Below are positions 6,790 through 14,668 of a stretch of 22,489 nucleotides of DNA, piece after piece. Position 1 is the first letter of the stretch, and every line of letters begins with the position of its first letter. The DNA is taken from positions 1 through 22,489 of IMG/VR virus record IMGVR_UViG_3300030104_001871. One strand, 5' to 3'. The notes below the pieces were generated by a model. The model saw nothing but the letters and a program-made list of their open reading frames with translations, was not told where the DNA came from and did no database searches. Origin of the DNA: a virus. The position numbers and the translations under genes are program-made.

Positions 6790-7199
6790 ATTATTTCTAA
6801 TATAAATCCATCAGGAGCTTTAGATAATAATTTAGTCATTGTAGCCTTAGAATGTGTTATATCAAAATAATCATCATCATTAATATATGCATAGTTTTTT
6901 CCTACTAAAATACATCCCTCTGTTTGATGATTAAAGTTTCCGACATGAATTAATATAAAATCTCTATCAGGAACTCCTATTATATGATAATGATTTTTAT
7001 ACTTTAGAGAGTTTCTTGGAATAACTTCATAAATACCTTTAGGAATACAACTTATAAAAGGAGCATTCATTACAAAAGGAAGCTCTAGAGTTTTACAACT
7101 AAAAACCCTTTCTATACCATCATATAAAATAAACTCTCCTAGAGTTTGCTTGTTATCTTCTGCAAGACGAATTATTACAGCTCTCATTTTTAAATACAC
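6786..7199 (-). CDS. DUF5675-type protein, candidate cell-wall enzyme
   Basis: A 137-residue protein of the DUF5675 type found in many phages and prophages near lysis genes. Characteristic parts are the N-terminal beta strands (TLGEFILYDGIERVFSCKTLELP), CIPKGIYEVIPR, FILIHVGNF (about 83-91) and TEGCILVGKNY (about 95-105). The spaced His and Gly-Cys recall the H...GC arrangement of L,D-transpeptidase-like enzymes, but catalysis has not been shown by anything visible here. It follows several small membrane-like proteins, so it may be the lysis enzyme of this phage. A second Met four codons in (7187) is an equally possible start and shortens the overlap with the upstream gene. Confidence 0.72.
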   Translation of the reverse strand: MYLKMRAVIIRLAEDNKQTLGEFILYDGIERVFSCKTLELPFVMNAPFISCIPKGIYEVIPRNSLKYKNHYHIIGVPDRDFILIHVGNFNHQTEGCILVGKNYAYINDDDYFDITHSKATMTKLLSKAPDGFILEII

Positions 7200-7398
7200 T
7201 AAAACATAAAGGAAGTACTGAAATAAATGCTAATAATACATTCTCCCAGCTAATCCCATTAATACTAATATCTGATATAACAGCAGCACATAATACACCA
7301 CTAATTGACCTCTTAGCACTCCATTTCTTCTGCTTCTGCCCTTCTTTGAATACATCTGCTATAGATGATAATAAATTAATCTTCGTTAGTTTCTTCAT
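7153..7398 (-). CDS. Small membrane protein, holin candidate
   Basis: An 81-residue protein with a basic N-terminal segment (QKQKKWSAKRS) followed by two hydrophobic stretches, about residues 32-46 (SGVLCAAVISDISIN) and 52-69 (ENVLLAFISVLPLCFSVF). This suggests a two-pass membrane protein of holin size. The tail is short, polar and contains two Cys. It overlaps the preceding 30-codon ORF by 23 bp and the following DUF5675 gene by 47 bp (35 bp if that gene starts at 7187). Assignment as holin rests on size, membrane segments and position. Confidence 0.65.
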   Translation of the reverse strand: MKKLTKINLLSSIADVFKEGQKQKKWSAKRSISGVLCAAVISDISINGISWENVLLAFISVLPLCFSVFKNESCNNSSCRR

Positions 7399-7468
7399 CT
7401 GTCAAATCTTTTATCCAACTTCCAAATATTTCTTCAGCTAATTCTTCAGCAGTTTTATTCTTGTCCAT
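7376..7468 (-). CDS. 30-residue ORF in the lysis block
   Basis: A very short ORF beginning MDKNKTAEELAEEIFGSW and ending in an acidic stretch (DLTDEETNED). It starts 14 bp inside the end of the preceding small gene and overlaps the following one, keeping the tight spacing seen throughout the operon. The Lys/Glu amphipathic composition looks protein-like rather than random. No function is recognised. It could be a regulator of the neighbouring membrane proteins. Confidence 0.5.
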   Translation of the reverse strand: MDKNKTAEELAEEIFGSWIKDLTDEETNED

Positions 7469-7625
7469 TTTCAGATATTTTATCTTTAACAATAATATTA
7501 ACTAAATCATCTAAATATCCGAAGATCTTATTATCTTTTTCTGTAGGAGTTACATTAACTAATACTTTAACAAAAGCCATTAATCCTATTAATATTTCTC
7601 CCCAATTACTTAGTAGAATTTCCAT
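7455..7625 (-). CDS. Small membrane-associated protein, holin-like
   Basis: A 56-residue protein beginning MEILLSNWGEILIGLMAFVKVLVNVTPTEKDNK. One hydrophobic segment (about 3-25) is followed by a PTEKDNKIFGYLDDLVNIIV helix. This pattern, a short membrane segment then TPTEKD and an amphipathic helix, is common in small proteins of Bacteroidetes phages next to lysis genes. It overlaps the preceding gene by 20 bp. Holin or antiholin is the likeliest role. Confidence 0.65.
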   Translation of the reverse strand: MEILLSNWGEILIGLMAFVKVLVNVTPTEKDNKIFGYLDDLVNIIVKDKISENGQE

Positions 7626-7770
7626 TTCTTACTTCTTTTATAAATTTATATACTGTGAATGTTAATGCTGCTAATAGAGATAATATCTGTAATGCTTCAT
7701 GTATATCTGTAAAGCTAATAGATAATGCTCCTGTATTAGCTAATAATATTTCTGTTGTATCTCTATCCAT
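7606..7770 (-). CDS. Small single-pass membrane protein
   Basis: A 54-residue ORF. A polar N-terminus (MDRDTTEILLANTGA) is followed by a hydrophobic segment at about residues 27-44 (ALQILSLLAALTFTVYKF) and a basic C-terminus (KFIKEVRNGNSTK). Topology would be N-out/C-in by the positive-inside rule. It begins 1 bp after the end of the preceding tail gene and overlaps the next small gene. Its size and place, just after the tail genes, fit a holin, antiholin or spanin-like role. Confidence 0.62.
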   Translation of the reverse strand: MDRDTTEILLANTGALSISFTDIHEALQILSLLAALTFTVYKFIKEVRNGNSTK

Positions 7771-7771
7771 G

Positions 7772-8062
7772 TTATGATACTTTTATTGTTCCTCTGTCAT
7801 TATATAATAACCCTCTTGTTCTAGGTTTTGATGTTGGGAGATTACTAGCATCTATCTCTTTAGCTATTTCATTGCTTTTAATATATCTTCTCAGCTCATC
7901 AATATCATTCTGCATTAATTGTAGCTGATGTAGTAAAGCTGCTTCAGGCTCAAAGCTAGTTAAATCTATATGCTTATCATTAGTATAGCTATCCCTCATC
8001 TTAGTTAAATCTCTACCTGATTTATTATGTATTCTTCCTGATTCTTTATTTCCTAATGCCAT
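7772..8062 (-). CDS. Tail-associated hypothetical protein
   Basis: A 96-residue polar protein. A basic, Ser/Asn-rich N-terminus is followed by a probable coiled coil (EAALLHQLQLMQNDIDELRRYIKSNEIA, about 40-68) and a C-terminal GLLYNDRGTIKVS. The last piece looks like the short beta elements found in phage tail-tip and fibre proteins. It begins 2 bp after the giant tail protein ends and was probably acquired with it, perhaps as a trimeric connector or fibre chaperone. No family is recognised. Confidence 0.65.
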   Translation of the reverse strand: MALGNKESGRIHNKSGRDLTKMRDSYTNDKHIDLTSFEPEAALLHQLQLMQNDIDELRRYIKSNEIAKEIDASNLPTSKPRTRGLLYNDRGTIKVS

Positions 8063-8064
8063 AT

Positions 8065-11000
8065 TTATAATTTTGCTATAGTTACTTTACCACCATATAC
8101 TTTCTCTGTAGATGTTTGGGCTAATTCTATTAATAAATAATTAGTAGCATCAGTAGTTACATCTGTTGAGTTTAAAGGAGTTCCTATATTACCTGTCCCT
8201 TTACTTGTTACTGTATCACTATTTATATCAGCCTCATAAACTGTAAAAGAAGATGTACCACTTCCATATATTTCAACTGCTGTAGCTTTAAAGCCTATAG
8301 GTATTTCTATAGATGCGTACATTTTTGCTGTGCTATTAGATTTTAGCCATCTATCACTTCCTGTATCATCTATCATTAAAGGTCTACCAACATCATCAGC
8401 TATAAAATCTCTAGGTAGTATTTTAATATATGTTAAGTCTGGTATAATATTACCTGTTAAAGATAAATTACCACTACTATCTAAATCTAAAGCTGTCACA
8501 CCATTTTCTTGAGTTTTAACTTTAAATCCTCCATCATCTGAACGAATAATAAAATCATCCCCATCAGCTCCTGCTAAAATAACATCATTTGTCCCATTAT
8601 CTTCAAATCTAATAGATGCTACATTATCAGTACTAATAACATAAATTCCAACATTTCCATCATCACAATTAACAGTTAAAGCATTAGCTGATCCTGTAAC
8701 ATCTAAATCTGCTGCTATTAAGTTAGTAGTAGTTAATGTGTCAGTAGTTTTATTATAAGTTAATCCACTATCACCACCAAAAGCACCACCATCATTAAAT
8801 TGTACTTGAGTATTTGATCCTGCTGGAGTACCTCCACCTCCTCCTGTAATTACATTAGTTAAATCATAAGGAAGTAAAGATAATATACTTCCCTTTGGAT
8901 ATTCTACAGAAGGAGTAAATGAATCAACATTTATATCTGTAGCTGATGTAGTAGATGCTCCATCTTTAGTTAATACTATAGGGAAACTTAAATCAGGTCT
9001 GCATAATACTAATTTTTGATTATCATATAATGCAGATCTAGATGCATTTATTAATTGTACTTTAGAAGCAGCAGAATTTAATACTCCATTAGATAAACCT
9101 ATAGAATTATATTTTACAAAATCTATTAAATTATCCTGAAGTAATAATTTTCCTCCTGTATCTAAATTTCTTTTTATTGTAGGATCTATTATTAAATGAT
9201 GTACTTCATTAAAAATACTATTAATAATTACTCCTGTAGTATCATGAGGATTAGGAGGAGGAGGCGAAGGAACAGGAGGATTTATAGTAGTAGTTTCAAC
9301 ATTTGTTATTGTAGAACTAGCTGCTGACATTTTATACCAGCTTCCTGATACTGTATCTGTTTCAGCAATATAATTTCCTTGTATAAAAACATATTTTTCA
9401 GAATCTAATACTATAGTTTTAAATGCAGAAAAATCATTAACATAATACTCCCCTTCTATAATTTTTAATGGTTGAGTTTGTGGAGCTAAATACTCTTCAA
9501 GTAATAAACTACTCATATTATAAGTAGTACCTGCTCCCTCTATTTGAATACTGTCAGGAACAGAAATAGAAGTACCTGATGAATCTAATACTCTAATAGC
9601 ATTTAAATATGAATCTTCTGCTCCTGTAGTACCTAATTTTAAAGTTCCAAAATCTTCATTTTGAAAATTATCTAATCCTGTAGATGCTGAAAATTGTATT
9701 CCATTGCTTCCTTGTTCTCCTTCAAAATTTAATAAGAAATTTCTTACATCTCCATATCCTGCAAAATTAGATCCTGTAAGCCATAAAGAAGATAGATTAT
9801 TTTTTGTAGGAGTTAATGGAGTAGGAGCAGTATTAGGATTAGATGTATCAGGATTAATATAATAATTTACAGTAGCTGAAACAAATTGTAAATCCACACT
9901 ACCACCAACAGATAAATTAGGTAAATCAATCTGTTGATTTATACCTATAGCTCCTATAGATCCTGTTCCTGAAAAGAATATAGGTAATGTAGAGTTTGCT
10001 TTAAAATAATTACAATATGCATTCATTGCTGTTTGTACAGTAAACTCTGACTGAAAATTATTTTCTATTAATGCAATAGGTACATTAACTGTAAAAGAAC
10101 TATCTGAAGATTCCCATGTTAAATCACCTCCTACTGTGCCTGATAAATATAAACTTCCTAACTTTAACTTTAGTGTTAATGTCCCTCCTATATGAGTAAA
10201 ATTATCTGCTGCTGATAGATAATCAAATTTTTCTGCATAAAATACATTAATCTGCATCTGTATATTATCAGCTTGGGCAGTAGAAAAAGCTCCTATATTA
10301 GTTAATGCAGTAGAATATATAGATGTAGTAACAGATGTATCAGTAGAAGCTGGAAAGTTACTATTAGCAACTGCTGATGATTGTCCATGATTAAAAGTTC
10401 CTGTAACAGATGATATTGGTCTTAAATACCTCCATCTCTGCCCTGTTAAAAATCTTCTATGTTCAAAATTACCCTTTTGTAAACCTATAAACTCTACAGT
10501 TTTAGTTCCTGTAGTAGTAGCCATTATTTTTAATCTTCCTCCACTAGCACCTATACTAAAATTAGCTTCTCCTGATCTAGTTAATAATTCATTGTCTGCT
10601 GATGATGTATTACCATAAACTATTTTTGTTGTAACATCATTTTGTGAAAAAGAAACTCTATAATCTCCTTCTGTTAAATCTACATACATATATGTAGTAT
10701 TAAGAGCTATATTAAATGAAGTAGCAGTAATAGAAGTAACAGATCCTGATGAACTCCATGTAGTAAAATCTGCTGGATTTTGTAGCCATGAAGTACCTGT
10801 AAATCCTGAATCTACTGTAGGAGATACTGATGAATCATTAGATGCATTCTGTCTATTATCTACATCTATAGTAGTATTTATAATTAAATCACCTGATCCA
10901 TCATGAGGAAGTCTTTGAATTTTTGTTGTATTATCTATATATCCTGCTGGTTGAATAACCATTACCCTACCATCTGCGATAAACATCTTCATCCCCCAAC

Positions 11001-11691
11001 ATTTCAAAACTTCTTGAAATGCATCTGATTTATAATATTTCCCTACTTCATTAGATCCTGCTTCAAATAATCTAGAATCTACATAATTCATAAAGAATCT
11101 ATTATATGTATCAGCATTAGAAAAAACATTATCTCCTGTCCATCTATTATTAGTAAAAAATATTAATTCATTGTTACCTCTAGGAAATACATCAGATAAA
11201 AAATTAGCATAAATTTGTGTTCTAGAAATATAATACCCTAACAATGCTTCGCCTATTTTTAAAAGAGGAGTATCACTTATATCAAAATAAGTTTTATCAT
11301 TCATTAATTCCCCTAAGAAATCATTAGCTTTTAATGTTATTTCATAAGGAAAAACATCATTTTCTATAGAATCATAACCTGAATTAAGATTTCCAAACCA
11401 TATAATAACAAAATTTCTTCGAGCTACTAAAAAATACTCACCATCATCTGCTGCTAATAAAGTAGTTAGGAATGTCTGTTGTGTAGCATTTTGAACTATA
11501 AATTGAAAAGTAAGTTCTGAAGGCATAACTGTATCTCTTCTGTTATCACTTCCTTTATATGATAACCTAAAACCTCCTTTTCCTGTATCAAATGTATTGC
11601 CTGTAGAAGAATCAGATTTACTCCATAATTCTAAATCAAATCTATTATTCCTTTCAGAATAAAATGTAGCAGTATAATTTTTATAAGCCAT
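8065..11691 (-). CDS. Tail-tip / receptor-binding protein
   Basis: A 1208-residue structural protein, the largest in the window. The N-terminal third begins AYKNYTATFYSERNNRFDLELW and looks like a tail-tip hub or distal tail domain. The middle is rich in Ser, Thr and Asn with many beta strands. A proline hinge (PPVPSPPPPNPHD, about 803-815) separates this from a distal part. There, a glycine run (about 944-948) precedes AGSNTQVQFNDGGAFGGDSG and TYNKTTDTLTT, a motif set repeatedly seen in marine phage tail fibres. The last 120 residues form a separate beta-rich module. I infer one polypeptide that combines the tail tip with the host-recognition adhesin. It directly follows the tape measure gene, the normal position for tail-tip genes. 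Confidence 0.8.
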   Translation of the reverse strand: MAYKNYTATFYSERNNRFDLELWSKSDSSTGNTFDTGKGGFRLSYKGSDNRRDTVMPSELTFQFIVQNATQQTFLTTLLAADDGEYFLVARRNFVIIWFGNLNSGYDSIENDVFPYEITLKANDFLGELMNDKTYFDISDTPLLKIGEALLGYYISRTQIYANFLSDVFPRGNNELIFFTNNRWTGDNVFSNADTYNRFFMNYVDSRLFEAGSNEVGKYYKSDAFQEVLKCWGMKMFIADGRVMVIQPAGYIDNTTKIQRLPHDGSGDLIINTTIDVDNRQNASNDSSVSPTVDSGFTGTSWLQNPADFTTWSSSGSVTSITATSFNIALNTTYMYVDLTEGDYRVSFSQNDVTTKIVYGNTSSADNELLTRSGEANFSIGASGGRLKIMATTTGTKTVEFIGLQKGNFEHRRFLTGQRWRYLRPISSVTGTFNHGQSSAVANSNFPASTDTSVTTSIYSTALTNIGAFSTAQADNIQMQINVFYAEKFDYLSAADNFTHIGGTLTLKLKLGSLYLSGTVGGDLTWESSDSSFTVNVPIALIENNFQSEFTVQTAMNAYCNYFKANSTLPIFFSGTGSIGAIGINQQIDLPNLSVGGSVDLQFVSATVNYYINPDTSNPNTAPTPLTPTKNNLSSLWLTGSNFAGYGDVRNFLLNFEGEQGSNGIQFSASTGLDNFQNEDFGTLKLGTTGAEDSYLNAIRVLDSSGTSISVPDSIQIEGAGTTYNMSSLLLEEYLAPQTQPLKIIEGEYYVNDFSAFKTIVLDSEKYVFIQGNYIAETDTVSGSWYKMSAASSTITNVETTTINPPVPSPPPPNPHDTTGVIINSIFNEVHHLIIDPTIKRNLDTGGKLLLQDNLIDFVKYNSIGLSNGVLNSAASKVQLINASRSALYDNQKLVLCRPDLSFPIVLTKDGASTTSATDINVDSFTPSVEYPKGSILSLLPYDLTNVITGGGGGTPAGSNTQVQFNDGGAFGGDSGLTYNKTTDTLTTTNLIAADLDVTGSANALTVNCDDGNVGIYVISTDNVASIRFEDNGTNDVILAGADGDDFIIRSDDGGFKVKTQENGVTALDLDSSGNLSLTGNIIPDLTYIKILPRDFIADDVGRPLMIDDTGSDRWLKSNSTAKMYASIEIPIGFKATAVEIYGSGTSSFTVYEADINSDTVTSKGTGNIGTPLNSTDVTTDATNYLLIELAQTSTEKVYGGKVTIAKL

Positions 11692-11692
11692 A

Positions 11693-13384
11693 TTAACCTA
11701 ATGAATTTCTGTGCTTGTTAGCTCTATCAAAAACTATTAATAAATCTTCTCCTGATATTCTTACATCAGGGATATTCATCATATTAGCAGTTTGTGAAGC
11801 TGAACTAATATGCCCTCCTGATGATCCTGAAGGAGTAAATAATTCAGGCCCATGTTCCCCTACAAGATAAGGAGTACCAGCACTAGCAAATCCTCCAACT
11901 GCTTTACCTTCAAACATACCGCCTCCTTTCATTAAATTTCCGAAGTTTTTCATAAAACTAGCTCCACCTGATGCAGATTTAGGAAATATAACAGATAACA
12001 ATGCTGCCAATATTGCTGCTTTAGCTATCATTCTAACCATTTGTTGTATTACTTGCCCTGCAAATACTTTAAATGAATCTTTTGTTGTCATAGCAGCATC
12101 TACAATCCCATCTAACTGCTCAAACATTACCTGTCCCATAGTACGAGTACTCTCTGTAATTTTACTAATACCTTTATTTATAGGATTAAAAGTTAATCCC
12201 CATTGTTCTGCAATAGAAGGAAGCAAGACAGCATAATCTGATGAAGCAGTAGTTAATTCTTTAGTTTTAGTAGTAGTAGTTTGTAATTCTGTCTGAGTAT
12301 CTTCTAATGATGAATTATAATCATCAGCTCTTTTCTTAGCTTCTTCTAATATTCTATTTAGTTCTTTCTGTTCATCTGATAATTCTTCTGTAGTATCTGC
12401 AGCTTCTTCTTCACTTGTAATCATTGCAACTAATCCAATCCCTAACAAAGCTATACCTGCTGCTATTCTATATAATGGATTGGCTTGTAATAATGCAAAT
12501 AATGAAGTAAATGCAGTTATAGCTGCAGGAAGTACTGTAGCAGATAAGAACATAAAAGCAGTTGATATTCCACTAATACCTGTAATGAGTTTAGATATTA
12601 TAATTAATGCAGGGCCAATAGCAGCAATAAATAATCCAAATTGTATTCCATTTTCAATCTGTTCTTTAGTTAAGGAGCTTAAAAATGTAGTTAATGATTC
12701 TAACTTTTCTCTTAATGGCTCCATTAATGGAAGTAATGCCTCTCCTACTTGTTCAGTAAAATCTCCTATAGCCATTCCTAACTGTTGGTAAGCACCTGCT
12801 CCTGATTTAGCTGCTGCTATACCTCTCCCTTCAAATTGCTCTGCAATAACACCAACTGCTTCACCAGCCTTTAACTGCTCAGTAGTTAATTCTTTTAATG
12901 CAGGTATTGATTCACCTAATTCACCTGTTAATCCTGCAAAAGTTTTTGCTAAGTTTTTTACACCGAATTCTAAAGTTTGACCTGTACCAGCAGCCAAATC
13001 AATAGATGCAGATATAACTTTATTAATCTGTTCTTCAGTCATTCCTAAAGAAGCTAGATATGACTGTTGTTGTATTATCTCTTCATCACTAAATAAAGAT
13101 ACTTTTTGAAATTCTTGGGCTTGTTTAGTTAATCTTTGAAATGCTTGTTCATTACCTTTTAAAGCAGTAAATAATCCTGCTTCTGCTTTAGCTTGAACAT
13201 CAAATGCTTTTAAAGATGCAGCTCCGAATGCTGCCATTGGAAGAGTAAGAGAAGTAGAAAGAGATTTACCCATTCTCTCAGTACTTCTACTCCATTTCCT
13301 CATAGATCTTTGAGCCTTCTTTAGTCCCTTAGTTAGACCTTCAATCTTAGCTCCTACAAGTACATTTAATCTAGATTCTGCCAT
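11693..13384 (-). CDS. Tail tape measure protein
   Basis: A 563-residue tape measure protein. The N-terminus is helical and basic (LKKAQRSMRKWSRSTERMGKS), followed by the TP901/PhiMTP26-like helical region and hydrophobic stretches at about 248-298 and 306-322. A coiled-coil segment lies near 335-380 and another hydrophobic piece at 453-467. Near the C-terminus stands GGFASAGTPYLVGEHGPELF, a signature of many tape measure proteins. By the usual 1.5 Angstrom per residue, the tail would be near 85 nm. The start codon overlaps the stop of the frameshifted chaperone ORF (TAATG), so the two are coupled. Confidence 0.92.
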   Translation of the reverse strand: MAESRLNVLVGAKIEGLTKGLKKAQRSMRKWSRSTERMGKSLSTSLTLPMAAFGAASLKAFDVQAKAEAGLFTALKGNEQAFQRLTKQAQEFQKVSLFSDEEIIQQQSYLASLGMTEEQINKVISASIDLAAGTGQTLEFGVKNLAKTFAGLTGELGESIPALKELTTEQLKAGEAVGVIAEQFEGRGIAAAKSGAGAYQQLGMAIGDFTEQVGEALLPLMEPLREKLESLTTFLSSLTKEQIENGIQFGLFIAAIGPALIIISKLITGISGISTAFMFLSATVLPAAITAFTSLFALLQANPLYRIAAGIALLGIGLVAMITSEEEAADTTEELSDEQKELNRILEEAKKRADDYNSSLEDTQTELQTTTTKTKELTTASSDYAVLLPSIAEQWGLTFNPINKGISKITESTRTMGQVMFEQLDGIVDAAMTTKDSFKVFAGQVIQQMVRMIAKAAILAALLSVIFPKSASGGASFMKNFGNLMKGGGMFEGKAVGGFASAGTPYLVGEHGPELFTPSGSSGGHISSASQTANMMNIPDVRISGEDLLIVFDRANKHRNSLG

Positions 13385-13731
13385 TAGAAATCTTTTAATC
13401 TATTACCTAAAGCCTTAATATCTTCAGATGTCATTTTTTTATGTTTACTTTCCCAATCAAATTTGATTAAATCTGTTTGTTTTACTTTGTGCTTTTTTTC
13501 TAAATGTACATTTAATAGCAATGTAGTTTGCCATCTACATCTAATCCATTCAGCCCTCTCTCTATGTTCTTCTGCTTGATAATACCCTTTTAAAGCATTA
13601 TCAAATTGTCTGAATGTTAAATCATCTAAAACATTAGGAGAATATCTTAAAACTCCTAATCCCTGTTTGTCTATATAATCAAAAGTAATAGGCTCAGAAG
13701 AGGAATTATCCCCTCCTGAAGCCTCTTCTAC
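13384..13731 (-). CDS. Tail assembly chaperone frameshift extension (gpGT-like)
   Basis: A 115-codon reading frame entered by -1 slippage from the 102-residue chaperone, giving a 217-residue fusion. In this frame a TGA (13740-13738) lies directly before the slippery heptamer and the first ATG is 100 codons in, so it cannot be expressed efficiently alone. The sequence looks genuine: an acidic linker (VEEASGGDNSSSE), then LTFRQFDNALKGYYQAEEHRERAEWIRCRWQ in pieces typical of T domains, and a Lys-rich end. As in lambda gpG/gpGT, the short form and the fusion would coat and deliver the tape measure protein. The stop overlaps the tape measure start as TAATG. Confidence 0.88.
   Translation of the reverse strand, partial: VEEASGGDNSSSEPITFDYIDKQGLGVLRYSPNVLDDLTFRQFDNALKGYYQAEEHRERAEWIRCRWQTTLLLNVHLEKKHKVKQTDLIKFDWESKHKKMTSEDIKALGNRLKDF
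13696..13729 (-). promoter_or_regulatory. Stimulatory stem-loop downstream of the slippery site
   Basis: In the transcript AGAAGAGG (13729-13722) pairs perfectly with CCTCTTCT (13703-13696) around an 18-nt loop that begins and ends in complementary-looking bases. It begins 1 nt after the heptamer, so the lowest pairs would be melted by the ribosome, leaving a shorter stem at a suitable distance. An alternative inner stem, AGGAGG with CCTCTT, starts 13 nt after the heptamer. Which one forms cannot be decided by eye. Confidence 0.55.
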
Positions 13732-14036
13732 TTTCCCTCAGAGAATGGCATTGATTTTCCGAAAACATCCATAATACCATTTAAAGCTCCCTGATTATCA
13801 TCTATTAAATCACTTAACCCATCAACATCTAAAGAAAATTTCTTTTTTGCTTTTCTATGTCCTTCTTGAAAACCTATATATATTAAATTTATAAGATCAT
13901 CAAAAGTTATTTTATCCATCAAATCTCCTCCACTAAATACTGATAAAGGAATATTATATTTAGATGTAAACTTTCTCAAAGCTCCTATCCCAAAGTGAAC
14001 AGGATATTCTTTTTCATTTAATGTAACTGTTTGCAT
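13728..14036 (-). CDS. Tail assembly chaperone, short form (gpG-like)
   Basis: A 102-residue protein with a beta-strand start (MQTVTLNEKEYPVHFGIGALRKF), a helical middle (FDDLINLIYIGFQEGHRKAKK) and an end at ...MPFSEGK followed by TAG. The position between tail tube and tape measure genes and the size both match the gpG class of chaperones. The last two sense codons and the preceding base form the slippery G GGA AAG, so a fraction of ribosomes would continue into the -1 frame. Excess short form over the fusion is expected, as in lambda. Confidence 0.85.
   Translation of the reverse strand: MQTVTLNEKEYPVHFGIGALRKFTSKYNIPLSVFSGGDLMDKITFDDLINLIYIGFQEGHRKAKKKFSLDVDGLSDLIDDNQGALNGIMDVFGKSMPFSEGK
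13731..13737 (-). promoter_or_regulatory. Programmed -1 frameshift site G GGA AAG
   Basis: The coding-strand heptamer GGGAAAG, in the frame G-GGA-AAG, is the same slippery sequence used by the lambda G/T genes. A TAG stop (13730-13728) follows immediately, which tends to stall ribosomes there. The -1 frame opens exactly here, since TGA precedes GGG, and then stays open for 115 codons to the tape measure start. Confidence 0.9.
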
Positions 14037-14055
14037 GATTTATATTTAGTTAATA

Positions 14056-14496
14056 TTAATTTGTTCCTTCAGTAATAGCACCTGTTAATTCTATAGTTAA
14101 GGAGCAAGTAGCGTTATCTTCTACAGGAGCTGATACTTCTAGAGCAGTCATATATCCTGCTGCTGTATAGTATTTATCTCCTGTTTCTGCTGTAGCTATC
14201 TTAACATATATTTTAGTTCTGCCATTAAAATATCCAAACAAATCATCAAAACCATAAACTGCTGCTGCTGAAGAATCTTTTTCTGCATAAAAGAAATTCC
14301 CTGATACAGATCCTGAACGAGTAGATTCTAGCAACTCTCTATAACCTGATGATGCTTTGTTAGTTATTTCTCTTGTATCCATTGCTAGAGAAAGAGATGC
14401 ATCTTGAGAGAAAGCTATTGCTGTATAAGTTCCTCCTGATGATGTCGATATATATAACCCTATATCTGTTCCATTTAAAATATTACTTGTTGCCAT
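14056..14496 (-). CDS. Major tail (tube) protein
   Basis: A 146-residue tail tube protein of the TP901-1-like major tail family. The N-terminus NGTDIGLYIS is followed by TYTAIAFSQDASLSLAMDTREITNKASSGYRELLES, a near-canonical block in which the protein is compared with an added peptide loop. It ends in the beta-rich EVSAPVEDNATCSLTIELTGAI. It should polymerise into stacked hexamers around the tape measure. It lies just before the chaperone gene and just after a 54-codon gene, the usual order. Confidence 0.9.
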   Translation of the reverse strand: MATSNILNGTDIGLYISTSSGGTYTAIAFSQDASLSLAMDTREITNKASSGYRELLESTRSGSVSGNFFYAEKDSSAAAVYGFDDLFGYFNGRTKIYVKIATAETGDKYYTAAGYMTALEVSAPVEDNATCSLTIELTGAITEGTN

Positions 14497-14499
14497 TTT

Positions 14500-14664
14500 T
14501 TACTTTTTTTCTTTTTTTGTTTTTAAATACTTGTTATCCCATTCTAATACTGCAAACCCTTCATCAATTAATTTTTCTGCCGACTGATTACAAACATCAG
14601 CAGAATCTCCCACATTCATAGGTTTAAACATCTTAGAATATTTTTTTATGAAATATATCTTCAT
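14500..14664 (-). CDS. Small protein between tail terminator and tail tube genes
   Basis: A 54-residue ORF beginning MKIYFIKKYSKMFKPMNVGDSADVCNQSAEKLIDEGFAVL, shown here in part by motif: a beta strand, a KPMNVGD turn, then the helix AEKLIDEGFA. This resembles the small domain that appears in many phage head-tail regions, with the pattern G-D-x-A-D/E-V-x-x-x-x-A-x-x-L-I-x-x-G. It ends in a basic Lys-rich tail and stops 3 bp before the tail tube start. No function is known for the family. Confidence 0.65.
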   Translation of the reverse strand: MKIYFIKKYSKMFKPMNVGDSADVCNQSAEKLIDEGFAVLEWDNKYLKTKKEKK

Positions 14665-14668
14665 TGTT

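Noticed and set aside
14373-14621. Plus-strand 82-codon ORF opposite tail tube gene
   Set aside because: It lies across the tail tube start and the 54-codon gene, and is Leu/Phe-rich with no motif; a shadow of the coding strand.
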